In this document: piece after piece, positions 7,639-15,625 of the stretch
Numbering within the stretch: position 1 is the first letter of the stretch
Layout of the letters: each line of letters opens with the position of its first letter
DNA from: RHKX01 sp963823565
GTDB taxonomy: Bacteria; Actinomycetota; Thermoleophilia; Solirubrobacterales; 70-9
Length of the DNA: 64,000 nt
Assembly (NCBI GenBank): GCA_963823565.1
Contig: CAWGLR010000001.1
Location: 310,001-374,000 of the forward strand
Direction: 5' to 3'
Notes under the pieces: generated by a model
What the model was told of the DNA's origin: nothing
The model's database searches: none
What the model saw: only the letters and a program-made list of their open reading frames with translations
Position numbers and translations under genes: made by a program

Positions 7639-8915
7639 GCGGTGCGCAGCGCCCCTGGCGCGCGGTCGTCCACGGCGTCTTGCGCCGCGTCCGCGGCGGG
7701 CGGATCGAGCTCGAGGAGGGCTGGCCGGGCGGCGAGACGCTCGCCTTCGGCCCCGCGACGGCGCGGCTGCGGGCCCGGGTGCGGGTCAACGACCCCGGCC
7801 TCTACGGGCTGCTGGCGCGGTCGAAGAGCATCGCCCTGGGCCGCGGCTACGCCTCCCGCGCCTGGGAGACCGACGACCTCCCCGCGCTGCTGCGGATCGC
7901 CGCGCGGGACATCTCCCGCGGTGACCCGCTGCGGCGGCGGCTGGCGCCGTTCCTGGCGCCGTTCCAGCGCCTCGGAACAGTCGGGATGCTCAACACCCGC
8001 TCCGGCGCGCGGGACAACATCGCCGACCACTACGACCTCGGCAACGAGATGTTCGAGCTCTTCCTCGACCACGAGTCGATGATGTACTCCTCCGCCCTCT
8101 ACGAGGACCCGGGCGAGACGCTCGAGCAGGCGCAGCGCCGCCGGCTCGAGGCGGTCTGCGACGCGCTCGAGCTTCGGGGTGACGACCACCTGCTCGAGAT
8201 CGGGGCGGGATGGGGCGGGCTCGCCGTCCACGCCGCCTCCAACCGCGGGTGCCGGGTGACCACGACGACGATCTCCCGCGAGCAGCGCGAGTACGCCGAG
8301 GCCCGGGTCCGCGCGGCCGGGCTCGAGGGCCGCGTCCGGGTGATCGGCGAGGACTACCGCGACCTCCGCGGGAGCTTCGACAAGCTCGCCTCGATCGAGA
8401 TGATCGAGGCGGTCGGATGGGAGTGGTTCGACTCCTACTTCCACCGGTGCTCGGCGCTGCTCAACGACCAGGGGCTCTTCTTCCTCCAGGCGATCGTCGT
8501 CGCCGACCAGGCCTACGAGATCGAGAAGCGGACCCGCAGCTTCGCCAACCGGGTGATCTTCCCCGGCGGCTGCCTCCCCTCGGTGGAGTCGATCCAGGGC
8601 TGCATCGCCTCCCAGACCGACCTGAGGACCGTCTCGCTCCGCGACATCTCCCCCAGCTACGTGCTCACGCTCCGCGCCTGGCGCGAGCGCTTCGAGGCCG
8701 CCGCGAGCCGGCTCGAGGAGCTCGGCTACGACGAGCGCTTCCGCCGCACCTGGAGCTTCTACCTCGCCTTCAGCGAGGCCGGGTTCTCCGAGGCCCGGAT
8801 CCGCGACGTGCAGATGCTGTTCGCGAAGCCGCGCTGGCGCGGCCGGCCGCAGCTCGCGGCGGCCACGGCGCACGCGGAGCGCGGGGCCCTGGAGCAGGTC
8901 GAAGACGAGGAGTAG
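7626..8915 (+). CDS. Cyclopropane-fatty-acyl-phospholipid synthase family methyltransferase
   Basis: A 429-residue SAM-dependent enzyme of the CFA synthase class. The SAM-binding loop LLEIGAGWGGLAVHAA, the TISREQ motif and SIEMIEAVG all match the family, as does DHYDLGNEMFELFLD at the start of the catalytic domain. These enzymes add methylene or methyl groups to unsaturated acyl chains of membrane phospholipids, and some begin furan-fatty-acid synthesis. The GTG at 7626 is chosen because it overlaps DUF1365 and keeps the N-terminal lipid-binding domain. Last gene of the operon; a palindromic element follows 14 bp later. Confidence 0.88.
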   Translation: MAPLSGAQRPWRAVVHGVLRRVRGGRIELEEGWPGGETLAFGPATARLRARVRVNDPGLYGLLARSKSIALGRGYASRAWETDDLPALLRIAARDISRGDPLRRRLAPFLAPFQRLGTVGMLNTRSGARDNIADHYDLGNEMFELFLDHESMMYSSALYEDPGETLEQAQRRRLEAVCDALELRGDDHLLEIGAGWGGLAVHAASNRGCRVTTTTISREQREYAEARVRAAGLEGRVRVIGEDYRDLRGSFDKLASIEMIEAVGWEWFDSYFHRCSALLNDQGLFFLQAIVVADQAYEIEKRTRSFANRVIFPGGCLPSVESIQGCIASQTDLRTVSLRDISPSYVLTLRAWRERFEAAASRLEELGYDERFRRTWSFYLAFSEAGFSEARIRDVQMLFAKPRWRGRPQLAAATAHAERGALEQVEDEE

Positions 8916-8929
8916 GGCGCGTCGGGTGG

Positions 8930-8978
8930 GGTGAGTGGGATGAACGTTGCGCATAGCGCAACGTTCGTCCCGTTCACC
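8930..8978. repeat. 49-bp dispersed imperfect palindrome, copy 1
   Basis: The element begins GGTGA and ends TTCACC. Its arms are GATGAACGTTGCGC and GCGCAACGTTCGTC around a short ATA centre. A second copy of the same length and outline lies at 48237-48285. It sits just after the CFA synthase stop and before the GH3 gene, so it could form a hairpin at the end of the operon transcript. Confidence 0.75.
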
Positions 8979-9049
8979 GTCCCGTGCCATCGAGCGGGGA
9001 GTCAAGTCGGGGGTACCTCTCCCCCGCCCCCGCGCGGTACAAAGGGCGA

Positions 9050-10261
9050 GTGGCCTCCGATCCCTCGACCAGTCCCGGCTCGGACCCTCGCGCCCGCCGC
9101 CGCGCCGAGCGGTCGCGGGCGCAGGCGCGACGGAGGCGCAACCTCGCGATGATCCTGCTCGCCGTGCTCGCCGCCGCGTCCTTCGCGGCCGGCGCCCTCG
9201 GCGGCGCGGGCGACGGCGGCGGGTCCGCCGAGGCGGAGCGCCCGGAGCCATTCGCCATGGTCCCGCTCCCGGAGCTGAGCACCGCGCAGCTCGCCGGGCA
9301 GCGGCTCGTCGCCGGGTTCGAGGGACGGCGGCCGCCGAAGGGTCTGGTGCGGGAGATCCGGGCGGGCCGTCTCGCGGGAGTCGTCCTCTTCGCCGCCAAC
9401 GCCGGCAGCCCGGCGCGCACCCGGGAGGTCGTCCGGCGCGTGCAGCGGATCGGGCGTCCCGACGGGCTGAAGGCGCCGCTGCTGGTGATGGTCGACCAGG
9501 AGGGCGGGCTGGTGAAGCGGATCGAGGGCCCACCCGACGCGTCCGCCGAGGAGATGGGTCGCCGCGGCCGCGCGTACTCGTTCGAGCAGGGGAGGCGAAC
9601 CGGAAAGCTGCTGCGCCGCAGCGGCGTCAACGTCGACCTCGCCCCCGTGCTCGACGTCCGCCGCTCCGGCTCGGCGATCGCCTCCGAGCAGCGCAGCTTC
9701 GGCGGCACCCCGTCGGCCGTGATCCGCGCCGGGGTCGACGGCTTCGCCCGCGGGCTCCGCGACCGCGGCATCGCGGCCACCGCCAAGCACTTCCCCGGGT
9801 TCGGGGCCGCGCGCGTCAACACCGACGACGCCTCCCAGCGCGTCGACCTCTCGCGCAGGCGCCTGCGCCGGGTCGACGAGCGGCCCTTCCGCGCCTTCGC
9901 GGACGCCGCCGGCGAGGCGGTGATGCTCTCGCTCGCCTCCTACCGCGCGTTCGGCGACCGGCCGGCGGCGCTCGATCGAGCGATCGCGACGCGCGAGCTG
10001 CGGGGCCGGGTCGGCTTCGACGGGGTCAGCGTGACCGACTCGCTCGACGCGGCCGCCGCGCTCGAGTTCGGCGGCCGGAGCCGCGTCGCGCTCGCCGCCG
10101 CCGGCGCCGGGACCGACGTCCTGCTCTACGGCGACTGGCGCACCGCCACCCGCGCGAACCGGACCCTGCGGCGGGCGCTCGACCGCGGGAAGCTCGCCCG
10201 TCGCGGATTCGAGCAGTCCGCGCAACGGGTGCTCTCGCTGCGGGCGAAACTGGGAGGATGA
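9050..10261 (+). CDS. Glycoside hydrolase family 3 N-terminal domain protein (beta-N-acetylhexosaminidase-like)
   Basis: A 403-residue exported or membrane-anchored protein: basic N-terminus, one hydrophobic helix (about residues 27-50), then a GH3 barrel. MVDQEGGLVKRI and AKHFPGFG are family signatures and the nucleophile Asp is in GVSVTDSLD. NagZ-type enzymes use a His in a GHGxxxxDSH loop as acid/base; here the loop reads FGAARVNTDDAS with no His, as in several actinobacterial homologues, so the mechanism may differ. GTG at 9050 is preceded by AAAGGGCGA. It probably trims cell-wall sugars outside the membrane. Confidence 0.78.
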   Translation: MASDPSTSPGSDPRARRRAERSRAQARRRRNLAMILLAVLAAASFAAGALGGAGDGGGSAEAERPEPFAMVPLPELSTAQLAGQRLVAGFEGRRPPKGLVREIRAGRLAGVVLFAANAGSPARTREVVRRVQRIGRPDGLKAPLLVMVDQEGGLVKRIEGPPDASAEEMGRRGRAYSFEQGRRTGKLLRRSGVNVDLAPVLDVRRSGSAIASEQRSFGGTPSAVIRAGVDGFARGLRDRGIAATAKHFPGFGAARVNTDDASQRVDLSRRRLRRVDERPFRAFADAAGEAVMLSLASYRAFGDRPAALDRAIATRELRGRVGFDGVSVTDSLDAAAALEFGGRSRVALAAAGAGTDVLLYGDWRTATRANRTLRRALDRGKLARRGFEQSAQRVLSLRAKLGG

Positions 10262-10265
10262 GCCC

Positions 10266-11591
10266 GTGGGTGAGGTACTGAGCGCCGAAGCGGCGGCGGA
10301 GCGCGTGCGGGCCGAGGACTCGGTCGGGCTTCCGCTCGGGCCGGGCCAGCCGCCGACCTTCCTCGCCGCGCTCGGCGAGCGCGACGACTGGGAGGAGCTT
10401 CACGTCTACGGCGCCCTGCTCGGGGTCGGGACCGAGCTCTTCACCCACAAGAACGTCCACTACCTCTCAGGCTTCTTCGGCCCCTTCGAGCGCGCCCTGC
10501 GCGACATGGGGGCCAACATCGGGTTCGTCCCCGCCGACTTCCGGCGCTTCGCCCCGCTCTACGAGCGCCAGCGCCCGCGGGTCATGTGCACGGTTGCGAC
10601 GCCGCCTGACGGCGACGGCTGGTGCTCGCTCTCCCTCCACGCTGGGGGCTCGATCGACGAGTTGAAGCGAGCCGCGGCCGACCCCGAGCGGCTGCTGGTC
10701 CTCGAGACGGCGAGCCGTTACCCGCGGACCCGCGGCCTTCCGCCCGAGCACCCGCACCGGATCCACGTCGACGAGGCCGACGTCGTCGTCGAGTCGGACG
10801 CCGAGCCGCTCCCGCTGCCGAGCGTCGAGCCGACCGACGTCGACCGGGCGATCGCGAAGCACGCCGCCGCCTTCATCGAGCCGGGCTCCACCGTGCAAAC
10901 CGGCATCGGCGCGATCCCCAGCGTGATCGCGACGATCCTCTCCGAGAGTGAGGTCGACGACCTCGGCATCCACTCGGAGATGTTCACCGACGGCCTCATG
11001 CGACTGCACGAGGCCGGGCTCGTGACCAACCGCAAGGGCGTCTTCGACGGCGTCTCGGTGACGACGTTCGCCTTCGGCTCACCGGACCTCTACGCGTGGC
11101 TCGACGGCAACCAGGAGGTCGCCTTCCTCCCGGTCGACGTCGTCAACTCCCCCGAGGTGATCCGCCGCAACCGCCGGATGATCTCGATGAACGCCGCCCT
11201 CGCCGTCGACGTCCACGGGCAGGTCATCGCCGACACCATCGCCGGCCGGCAGTTCTCCGGCATCGGCGGGCACGAGGACTTCACGGCCGGGACCGGGTTC
11301 GAGGTCGAGGATCGGTCTCTCCTCTGCCTCCCCTCGACGGCCCGGGTCGCCGGCGGGGTCGTCTCCCGGATCGTCCCAGCGTTCGACCGCGGCGCCGTCA
11401 TCACCACGCCACGCCACCAGGTCGACGTGATCGTCACCGAGTACGGAGCCGCCGAGCTCGAGGGCCTGACGATCCACCAGCGCGGCCTCGAGCTGGCGCG
11501 CATCTGCCACCCGGACTTCCGCGAAGGGATGGTCGAGGCGGCCGAGCGGGCGAGCCACGGGGGATCGCCACTGGGAGATGGAAGCGAGTAG
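10266..11591 (+). CDS. Acetyl-CoA hydrolase/CoA-transferase family protein (4-hydroxybutyrate CoA-transferase-like)
   Basis: A 441-residue family I CoA-transferase. TGIGAIPSVI is the CoA-binding loop and HSEMFTDG contains the Glu that forms the glutamyl-CoA intermediate. The C-terminal half has GIGGHEDFTAG and the VIVTEYGAAEL signature. Members move CoA between acetyl-CoA and short acids such as 4-hydroxybutyrate. A 4-aminobutyrate/4-hydroxybutyrate link would fit the polyamine operon nearby, but that is inference. GTG start 4 nt after the GH3 stop. Confidence 0.82.
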   Translation: MGEVLSAEAAAERVRAEDSVGLPLGPGQPPTFLAALGERDDWEELHVYGALLGVGTELFTHKNVHYLSGFFGPFERALRDMGANIGFVPADFRRFAPLYERQRPRVMCTVATPPDGDGWCSLSLHAGGSIDELKRAAADPERLLVLETASRYPRTRGLPPEHPHRIHVDEADVVVESDAEPLPLPSVEPTDVDRAIAKHAAAFIEPGSTVQTGIGAIPSVIATILSESEVDDLGIHSEMFTDGLMRLHEAGLVTNRKGVFDGVSVTTFAFGSPDLYAWLDGNQEVAFLPVDVVNSPEVIRRNRRMISMNAALAVDVHGQVIADTIAGRQFSGIGGHEDFTAGTGFEVEDRSLLCLPSTARVAGGVVSRIVPAFDRGAVITTPRHQVDVIVTEYGAAELEGLTIHQRGLELARICHPDFREGMVEAAERASHGGSPLGDGSE

Positions 11592-11669
11592 CGGGTAGCG
11601 CGCTCGCTTCGCTCGCTGGTAGCCGGTAACGGGTAGCGCGGCCCTCGGCTACTTGCTACTTGCTGAGAG

Positions 11670-12545
11670 CTACGGAACGTTCGGCGAGCGCTCGCACGTG
11701 CTGTCGGCGCGGTCCTTGTTGCCGTCCCCGCCGTCGCACGTGTCGCTGCCGCCCTCGCCTGAGAGGAAGTCGTTGGCGCGGCCGCCGAGGATCGTGTCGT
11801 CGCCGTCGCCGCCGAAGAGGTTGTCGTCGGACTCGTCGCCGTCGATCGTGTCATTGCCGCCGCCGCCGCGGATGGTGTCGGAGCCGACGCCGCCGAAGAG
11901 CAGCCCGTCGCCGGCGTCTGAGCCGGTGATCGTGTCATCGCCGATGTCGCCGTCCATCTTCTTCGCGCCGATGGCGGGGGTGCGGCTGGAGAGCTTGTCC
12001 TTGTCGGCGCCGCCGATCAGCACGTCGCGGCCGCCCGCGACGAGGACGTCCTTCTCGAAGCTGCCGTCGAGGTGGTCCTTGCCGTCCTCGATGACCTCGC
12101 CCTTCTTCGTGCCGTAGCCGAAGAGGCGGTCGCTGCCGGCCTGGCCGCCGATCTCGTCGTCGCCGGCGCCGCCCCAGAGCTGGTCGTCGTCCTCCTCGCC
12201 GAAGACCCGGTCGCGGCCCTCGTCGCCGTAGACCTTGTCGTCGTTGAGACCGCCGCAGACGACGTCGTTGCCGCCGCCGCCGTGGACGATGTCGTTGCCG
12301 CGGCCGCCGTTGATGATGTCGTCCTTCTCGCCGCCGAAGATCTTGTCCTTGCCGTCGCCACCGTTGTAGAAGTGGCGCTTGCCGTCGCTGAGGTGGACCG
12401 TCTCGTTCTTGTCGGTCCCCTTCTCCTTGTACTTCTTGCAGATCTTCTCGTCGGCGGGGACGAAGCGGACGCTTGCCGACGCCGAGGGCGCCAGAAGGAG
12501 CGCGAGCAGCAGGCCCGCGAGCGGAATCAGGACGAGCTTCCTCAC
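11670..12545 (-). CDS. Secreted RTX-like calcium-binding repeat protein, copy A
   Basis: A 291-residue protein with a signal peptide (residues 1-24, ending SASA) and about ten glycine/aspartate nonapeptide repeats of the GGxGxDxLx type, for example GGRGNDIVHGGGGNDVV. Such repeats bind Ca2+ and form a beta-roll outside the cell. No enzymatic domain is present. It starts with GTG overlapping the stop of its upstream neighbour and shares its whole plan with it, so the two are a tandem duplication. No type I secretion system is in the window; the signal peptide suggests Sec export. Confidence 0.82.
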   Translation of the reverse strand: MRKLVLIPLAGLLLALLLAPSASASVRFVPADEKICKKYKEKGTDKNETVHLSDGKRHFYNGGDGKDKIFGGEKDDIINGGRGNDIVHGGGGNDVVCGGLNDDKVYGDEGRDRVFGEEDDDQLWGGAGDDEIGGQAGSDRLFGYGTKKGEVIEDGKDHLDGSFEKDVLVAGGRDVLIGGADKDKLSSRTPAIGAKKMDGDIGDDTITGSDAGDGLLFGGVGSDTIRGGGGNDTIDGDESDDNLFGGDGDDTILGGRANDFLSGEGGSDTCDGGDGNKDRADSTCERSPNVP

Positions 12546-13411
12546 CTGAAGTTCACGCGGCGCTCGCAGGTCGCGTCGGCCGTGTCGATGGGGCGGTCGC
12601 CGGCGTCGCAGAGGTCGAAGTCGGCGCCGCCGGAGAGCGAGTCGTGGCCCGACTCGCCGAAGATCTGGTCGTTGCCGGCATCGCCGAAGAGGGTATCGTC
12701 GTTGTCGCCGCCGCGGATCGTGTCGTCGCCGCCGAGCCCGCGGATCGTGTCGTCGCCGATGTCGCCGACCAGGAGCCGGTCGCCGCCGCCGTCGGAGCCG
12801 AAGATCCGGTCGGTGTCGGGGCCACCGTCGAGCCGCTGGGCGCCGATGTCCGGCGTCCGCGAGGAGATCTCGTCGGGCTCGCCGCCGCCGTAGGCGATGT
12901 CGAACCCGCCGACGACGATCACGTCAGGCTCGTAGGTGCCCTCGATGAAGTCGTTGCCGTCGGCGACCGGCCGGCCCTTGACCATGCCGAAGCCGATCAG
13001 CCTGTCGGAGCCCGCCTGCCCCGTGATGTAGTCATCGCCGGGCCCGCCCTCGAGGTAGTCGCGGTCCTCCTCGCCGTAGACCTCGTCGTCGCCGCCGTCG
13101 CCGAAGACCCTGTCGCGGCCGGTGCCGCCGCAGACGGTGTCGTTGCCGCCCTCGCCGTACACCTTGTCGTTCCCGGGCCCGCCGTTGAGGATGTCGTTGT
13201 GGGGCGTGCCGTGAAGCGTGTCGTTGCCCTTGCCTGCGTTGTAGGTGGCGCGCTTGCCCTTGAGGCGCGTGACGCCGCCGGACTTGTCCCCCTGCTTGTC
13301 GCGCTTGCGGCAGATCAGCGCGTCCTGTGCCGTCGCCGGCACCGCCGTCACCGCGAGCGCCAGGACGAGTCCCAGCGCCACGAGAATTGTCCCTGCCATT
13401 CGCGTGGTCAT
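12542..13411 (-). CDS. Secreted RTX-like calcium-binding repeat protein, copy B
   Basis: A 289-residue paralogue of the adjacent gene, with signal peptide (residues 1-28, ending ATAQ), a Cys/Lys-rich segment, then repeats such as GGPGNDKVYGEGGNDTV. Both copies share the mid-protein insert SRTPDIGA/SRTPAIGA and a terminal Cys-containing segment (TCERR/TCERS), so the shared domain has more than the generic repeat. First gene of the pair, coupled by GTGA. Surface or extracellular Ca2+-binding is likely; the partner is unknown. Confidence 0.82.
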   Translation of the reverse strand: MTTRMAGTILVALGLVLALAVTAVPATAQDALICRKRDKQGDKSGGVTRLKGKRATYNAGKGNDTLHGTPHNDILNGGPGNDKVYGEGGNDTVCGGTGRDRVFGDGGDDEVYGEEDRDYLEGGPGDDYITGQAGSDRLIGFGMVKGRPVADGNDFIEGTYEPDVIVVGGFDIAYGGGEPDEISSRTPDIGAQRLDGGPDTDRIFGSDGGGDRLLVGDIGDDTIRGLGGDDTIRGGDNDDTLFGDAGNDQIFGESGHDSLSGGADFDLCDAGDRPIDTADATCERRVNFR

Positions 13412-13444
13412 GTGCTCTCTCTTCGGTACCCGCCCTCGAGCCCG

Positions 13445-14371
13445 TTAACGCCGTCCAGCCGAGTTTGCTGCGGAAGCGCGACTCAGCGAGTTGATCTCGG
13501 CGGTCCGCTCGCTCGTCGAACGTCCCAGCCTGGCCACGTCCTCCTCCATCCTCGGCACCGTCCCGGCCGCGTCCCCGGCCAGCCCGCGCTCCGCCGCGTC
13601 GCTGGTGACGAGGCTGCGCAGCCAGTAGAGGACCGACACCCCGCGCGGGACGAAGACGCGCGAGCTCCGCTTCTCGAAGCCGTCGACGATCGCCCGGGCG
13701 CAGACCTCGACGGAGGTCGTCGACCTGACCGGCCACGGCATCTTCGCCCGCGCCGCGCGGAAGCTCGGCAGGTCGCGCTCGCTTTCGCGCACCAGGTCGG
13801 TGTCGATCCAGCCCGGGTGGACCGACCCGGCGGCCACGCCGCGGAAGCCGACCTCCTGGCGCAGGGACCGGACGAACGCCTCGACCCCGGCCTTCGACGC
13901 CGTGTAGGAGGACATGCCCGCGGTCGGGGCGAACGAGGCGACCGAGGCGACGACGCCGACGTAGCCGCGCGAGGCGAGGATGTGCGGCAGCGCCGCGCGG
14001 ACGGTCCGGTAGGCGCCGTTGAGGTTGACGTCGATGGTCCGCAGCCAGGCGTCTGGGTCGCCCTTCTCGACGGTCCCGTAGGTGCCGATGCCGGCGTTGG
14101 CGAGGACGATGTCGATCCCGCCGAGCGCCTCGACCGCCCCGTCCACCGCCGACTGCACGGAATCCATGTCGGTGACGTCGCACTCGAAGTGCGGCGTGCC
14201 GCCGCTCAGGGCGGCACGCGCGTCGATCTCGGACGCGCGCGCGGCGAGCTCCTCCGGCTCGAGGCCCGCGAGCGCGACGCGGGCGCCGCGGCGAGCGGAC
14301 TCGGCTGCGACGGCGGCGCCGATGCCGCGCGCAGCGCCGGTGACGAAGACGACCTTGCCCTCCAGGCCCAT
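13445..14371 (-). CDS. Short-chain dehydrogenase/reductase
   Basis: A 308-residue classical SDR. The cofactor loop TGAARGIG is at residues 11-18, NAGIG follows, and the catalytic Ser and Tyr-x3-Lys appear in SSYTASKAG. A C-terminal extension of about 50 residues follows the fold. The ATG at 14371 removes an unrelated upstream extension. It is the last gene of the polyamine-type operon, 38 bp after the amine oxidase, and could handle the aldehyde or alcohol formed by it; that role is inferred. Confidence 0.85.
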   Translation of the reverse strand: MGLEGKVVFVTGAARGIGAAVAAESARRGARVALAGLEPEELAARASEIDARAALSGGTPHFECDVTDMDSVQSAVDGAVEALGGIDIVLANAGIGTYGTVEKGDPDAWLRTIDVNLNGAYRTVRAALPHILASRGYVGVVASVASFAPTAGMSSYTASKAGVEAFVRSLRQEVGFRGVAAGSVHPGWIDTDLVRESERDLPSFRAARAKMPWPVRSTTSVEVCARAIVDGFEKRSSRVFVPRGVSVLYWLRSLVTSDAAERGLAGDAAGTVPRMEEDVARLGRSTSERTAEINSLSRASAANSAGRR

Positions 14372-14409
14372 CCGCCGGGAGCTTATCCGCGCCGCCCGGC
14401 CCCGGGCTT

Positions 14410-15618
14410 CTACCAGCGACCCAGCTCCGCGCCGATCCGCTCCGCCGCGTGGCGGCCGCTGCGGATCGCGCCCTCCATCAGCCCCCCGAGCTCGGGCGCG
14501 AGGTGCTCGCCGGCGAAGGAGAGGCGGCCGAGCGGCTCGCCGAGCTCGCGGCGGACGAGCGCCGGTAGCTCCAGCGAGTAGGCGGCTCTGACCCATGGAT
14601 CGTCGTCCCAGGTCGAGAGCACGGCGCCCGCCGGCTCCAGGTCGAGGTCGGGGCGCAGCGCGGCCAGCGACTCGACCCAGGCCTCCGGCCCGTCCTCGAC
14701 CCCTAGGCGGGCCAGCGCCGCCGGGGAGCCGGCGAACGCGCTGACGACCGGCTGCGGCGCCGCGCCCTCCCCGGTCGCGGTCCACGCCCAGTAGCGCTCG
14801 GGCACCGACAGGGTCGCGCTCGGGGGCGCAGCGGCGGCCAGCGGGACGAAGAGCTTCGCCGCGTGGCCGTAGCCGATCGAGGTCAACGCCTCGGCGTGGA
14901 TCGGCGGCAGCTCCGGCTCGAAGGCGATCCGGCCGAGCACGGTCGCCGGGACGGCGACTATGCAGGCGTCGCCCTCGTGCTCGGCATCGGCGGTCGAGGC
15001 GGCGACGCCCTCGGGGCTCCAGCGGATGCCCTCCACCGCGGCGCCGAGGCGCACGCGGTCGCCGAGCCCGGCGGCGAGCGCCCGCGGCAGCCGGTCGTTG
15101 CCGCCGGCGATCGAGGGCGCCGGCTCGGCGCTGATCCGCGCGACGACGCCGAGCTCGGCGGCCGGGACGTCCGCCGCGTCGGCCGCCGCCGAGACCTCAC
15201 AGCGCGCCCGCACCGCCTCGCGGGCGCCGTCGTCGATCCCGAGCCCGTCGAGCAGCTCCGCCGCCGAGCCGGAAGCGCCCGCGACCAGCGCCTCGCCGAT
15301 CAGCTCGGCCGCCCGCTCGAGCGCGCCGGGCGCGACCTCGACGCCCCGCGGCTCGCGATCGCCGTAGCGCATGCCCTTGTCCCAGAGACCGAGGCCGTGA
15401 CGGCGGGCTTCCTCGCGCAGCGCCGTGCAGCCGGGGAGGATGAACTCGGCGCCGAGCTCGACGACCGCGCCGTTGGCGAGGGTTCGCGACGCGACCCGCC
15501 CGCCGACGCGATCCCGCGCCTCGAGCACCAGCGGCTCGATCCCGGCGGCGAGCAGCGCGTCGGCGGCCGCCAGCCCCGCCAGCCCGGCGCCGACGACGAT
15601 GGCGCGCGCGTCGCTCAG
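14410..15618 (-). CDS. Flavin monoamine oxidase family protein, CTG start
   Basis: A 402-residue FAD amine oxidase. The Rossmann stretch AIVVGAGLAGLAAAD is at residues 6-20, followed by LEARDRVGGRV, and LSFAGEHLAPELGGLMEGA near the end closes the FAD site. Including the essential Rossmann strand requires a CTG start at 15618: the frame has a stop just upstream and no ATG, GTG or TTG between, and a GAGGTG ribosome-binding site sits at the right distance. It follows potA by 7 bp. Its place in a spermidine/putrescine transport operon suggests oxidation of imported amines. Confidence 0.8.
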   Translation of the reverse strand: MSDARAIVVGAGLAGLAAADALLAAGIEPLVLEARDRVGGRVASRTLANGAVVELGAEFILPGCTALREEARRHGLGLWDKGMRYGDREPRGVEVAPGALERAAELIGEALVAGASGSAAELLDGLGIDDGAREAVRARCEVSAAADAADVPAAELGVVARISAEPAPSIAGGNDRLPRALAAGLGDRVRLGAAVEGIRWSPEGVAASTADAEHEGDACIVAVPATVLGRIAFEPELPPIHAEALTSIGYGHAAKLFVPLAAAAPPSATLSVPERYWAWTATGEGAAPQPVVSAFAGSPAALARLGVEDGPEAWVESLAALRPDLDLEPAGAVLSTWDDDPWVRAAYSLELPALVRRELGEPLGRLSFAGEHLAPELGGLMEGAIRSGRHAAERIGAELGRW

Positions 15619-15625
15619 CGGACGA

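Noticed and set aside
11592..11669. Insertion-element remnant from the repeated GGTAGC/GGTAAC words
   Set aside because: Only 78 bp, no terminal inverted repeats and no target duplication visible.
11690..13240. Regular repeated trinucleotide pattern suggesting a CRISPR or satellite
   Set aside because: The period follows the codon usage of Gly/Asp nonapeptide repeats in the two RTX proteins; there are no unique spacers.
12473..14581. Long open frame on the + strand (about 700 codons)
   Set aside because: It is antisense to the RTX, SDR and amine oxidase genes and its sequence is Arg/Ala/Gly-rich without motifs; long antisense frames are expected at this GC content.
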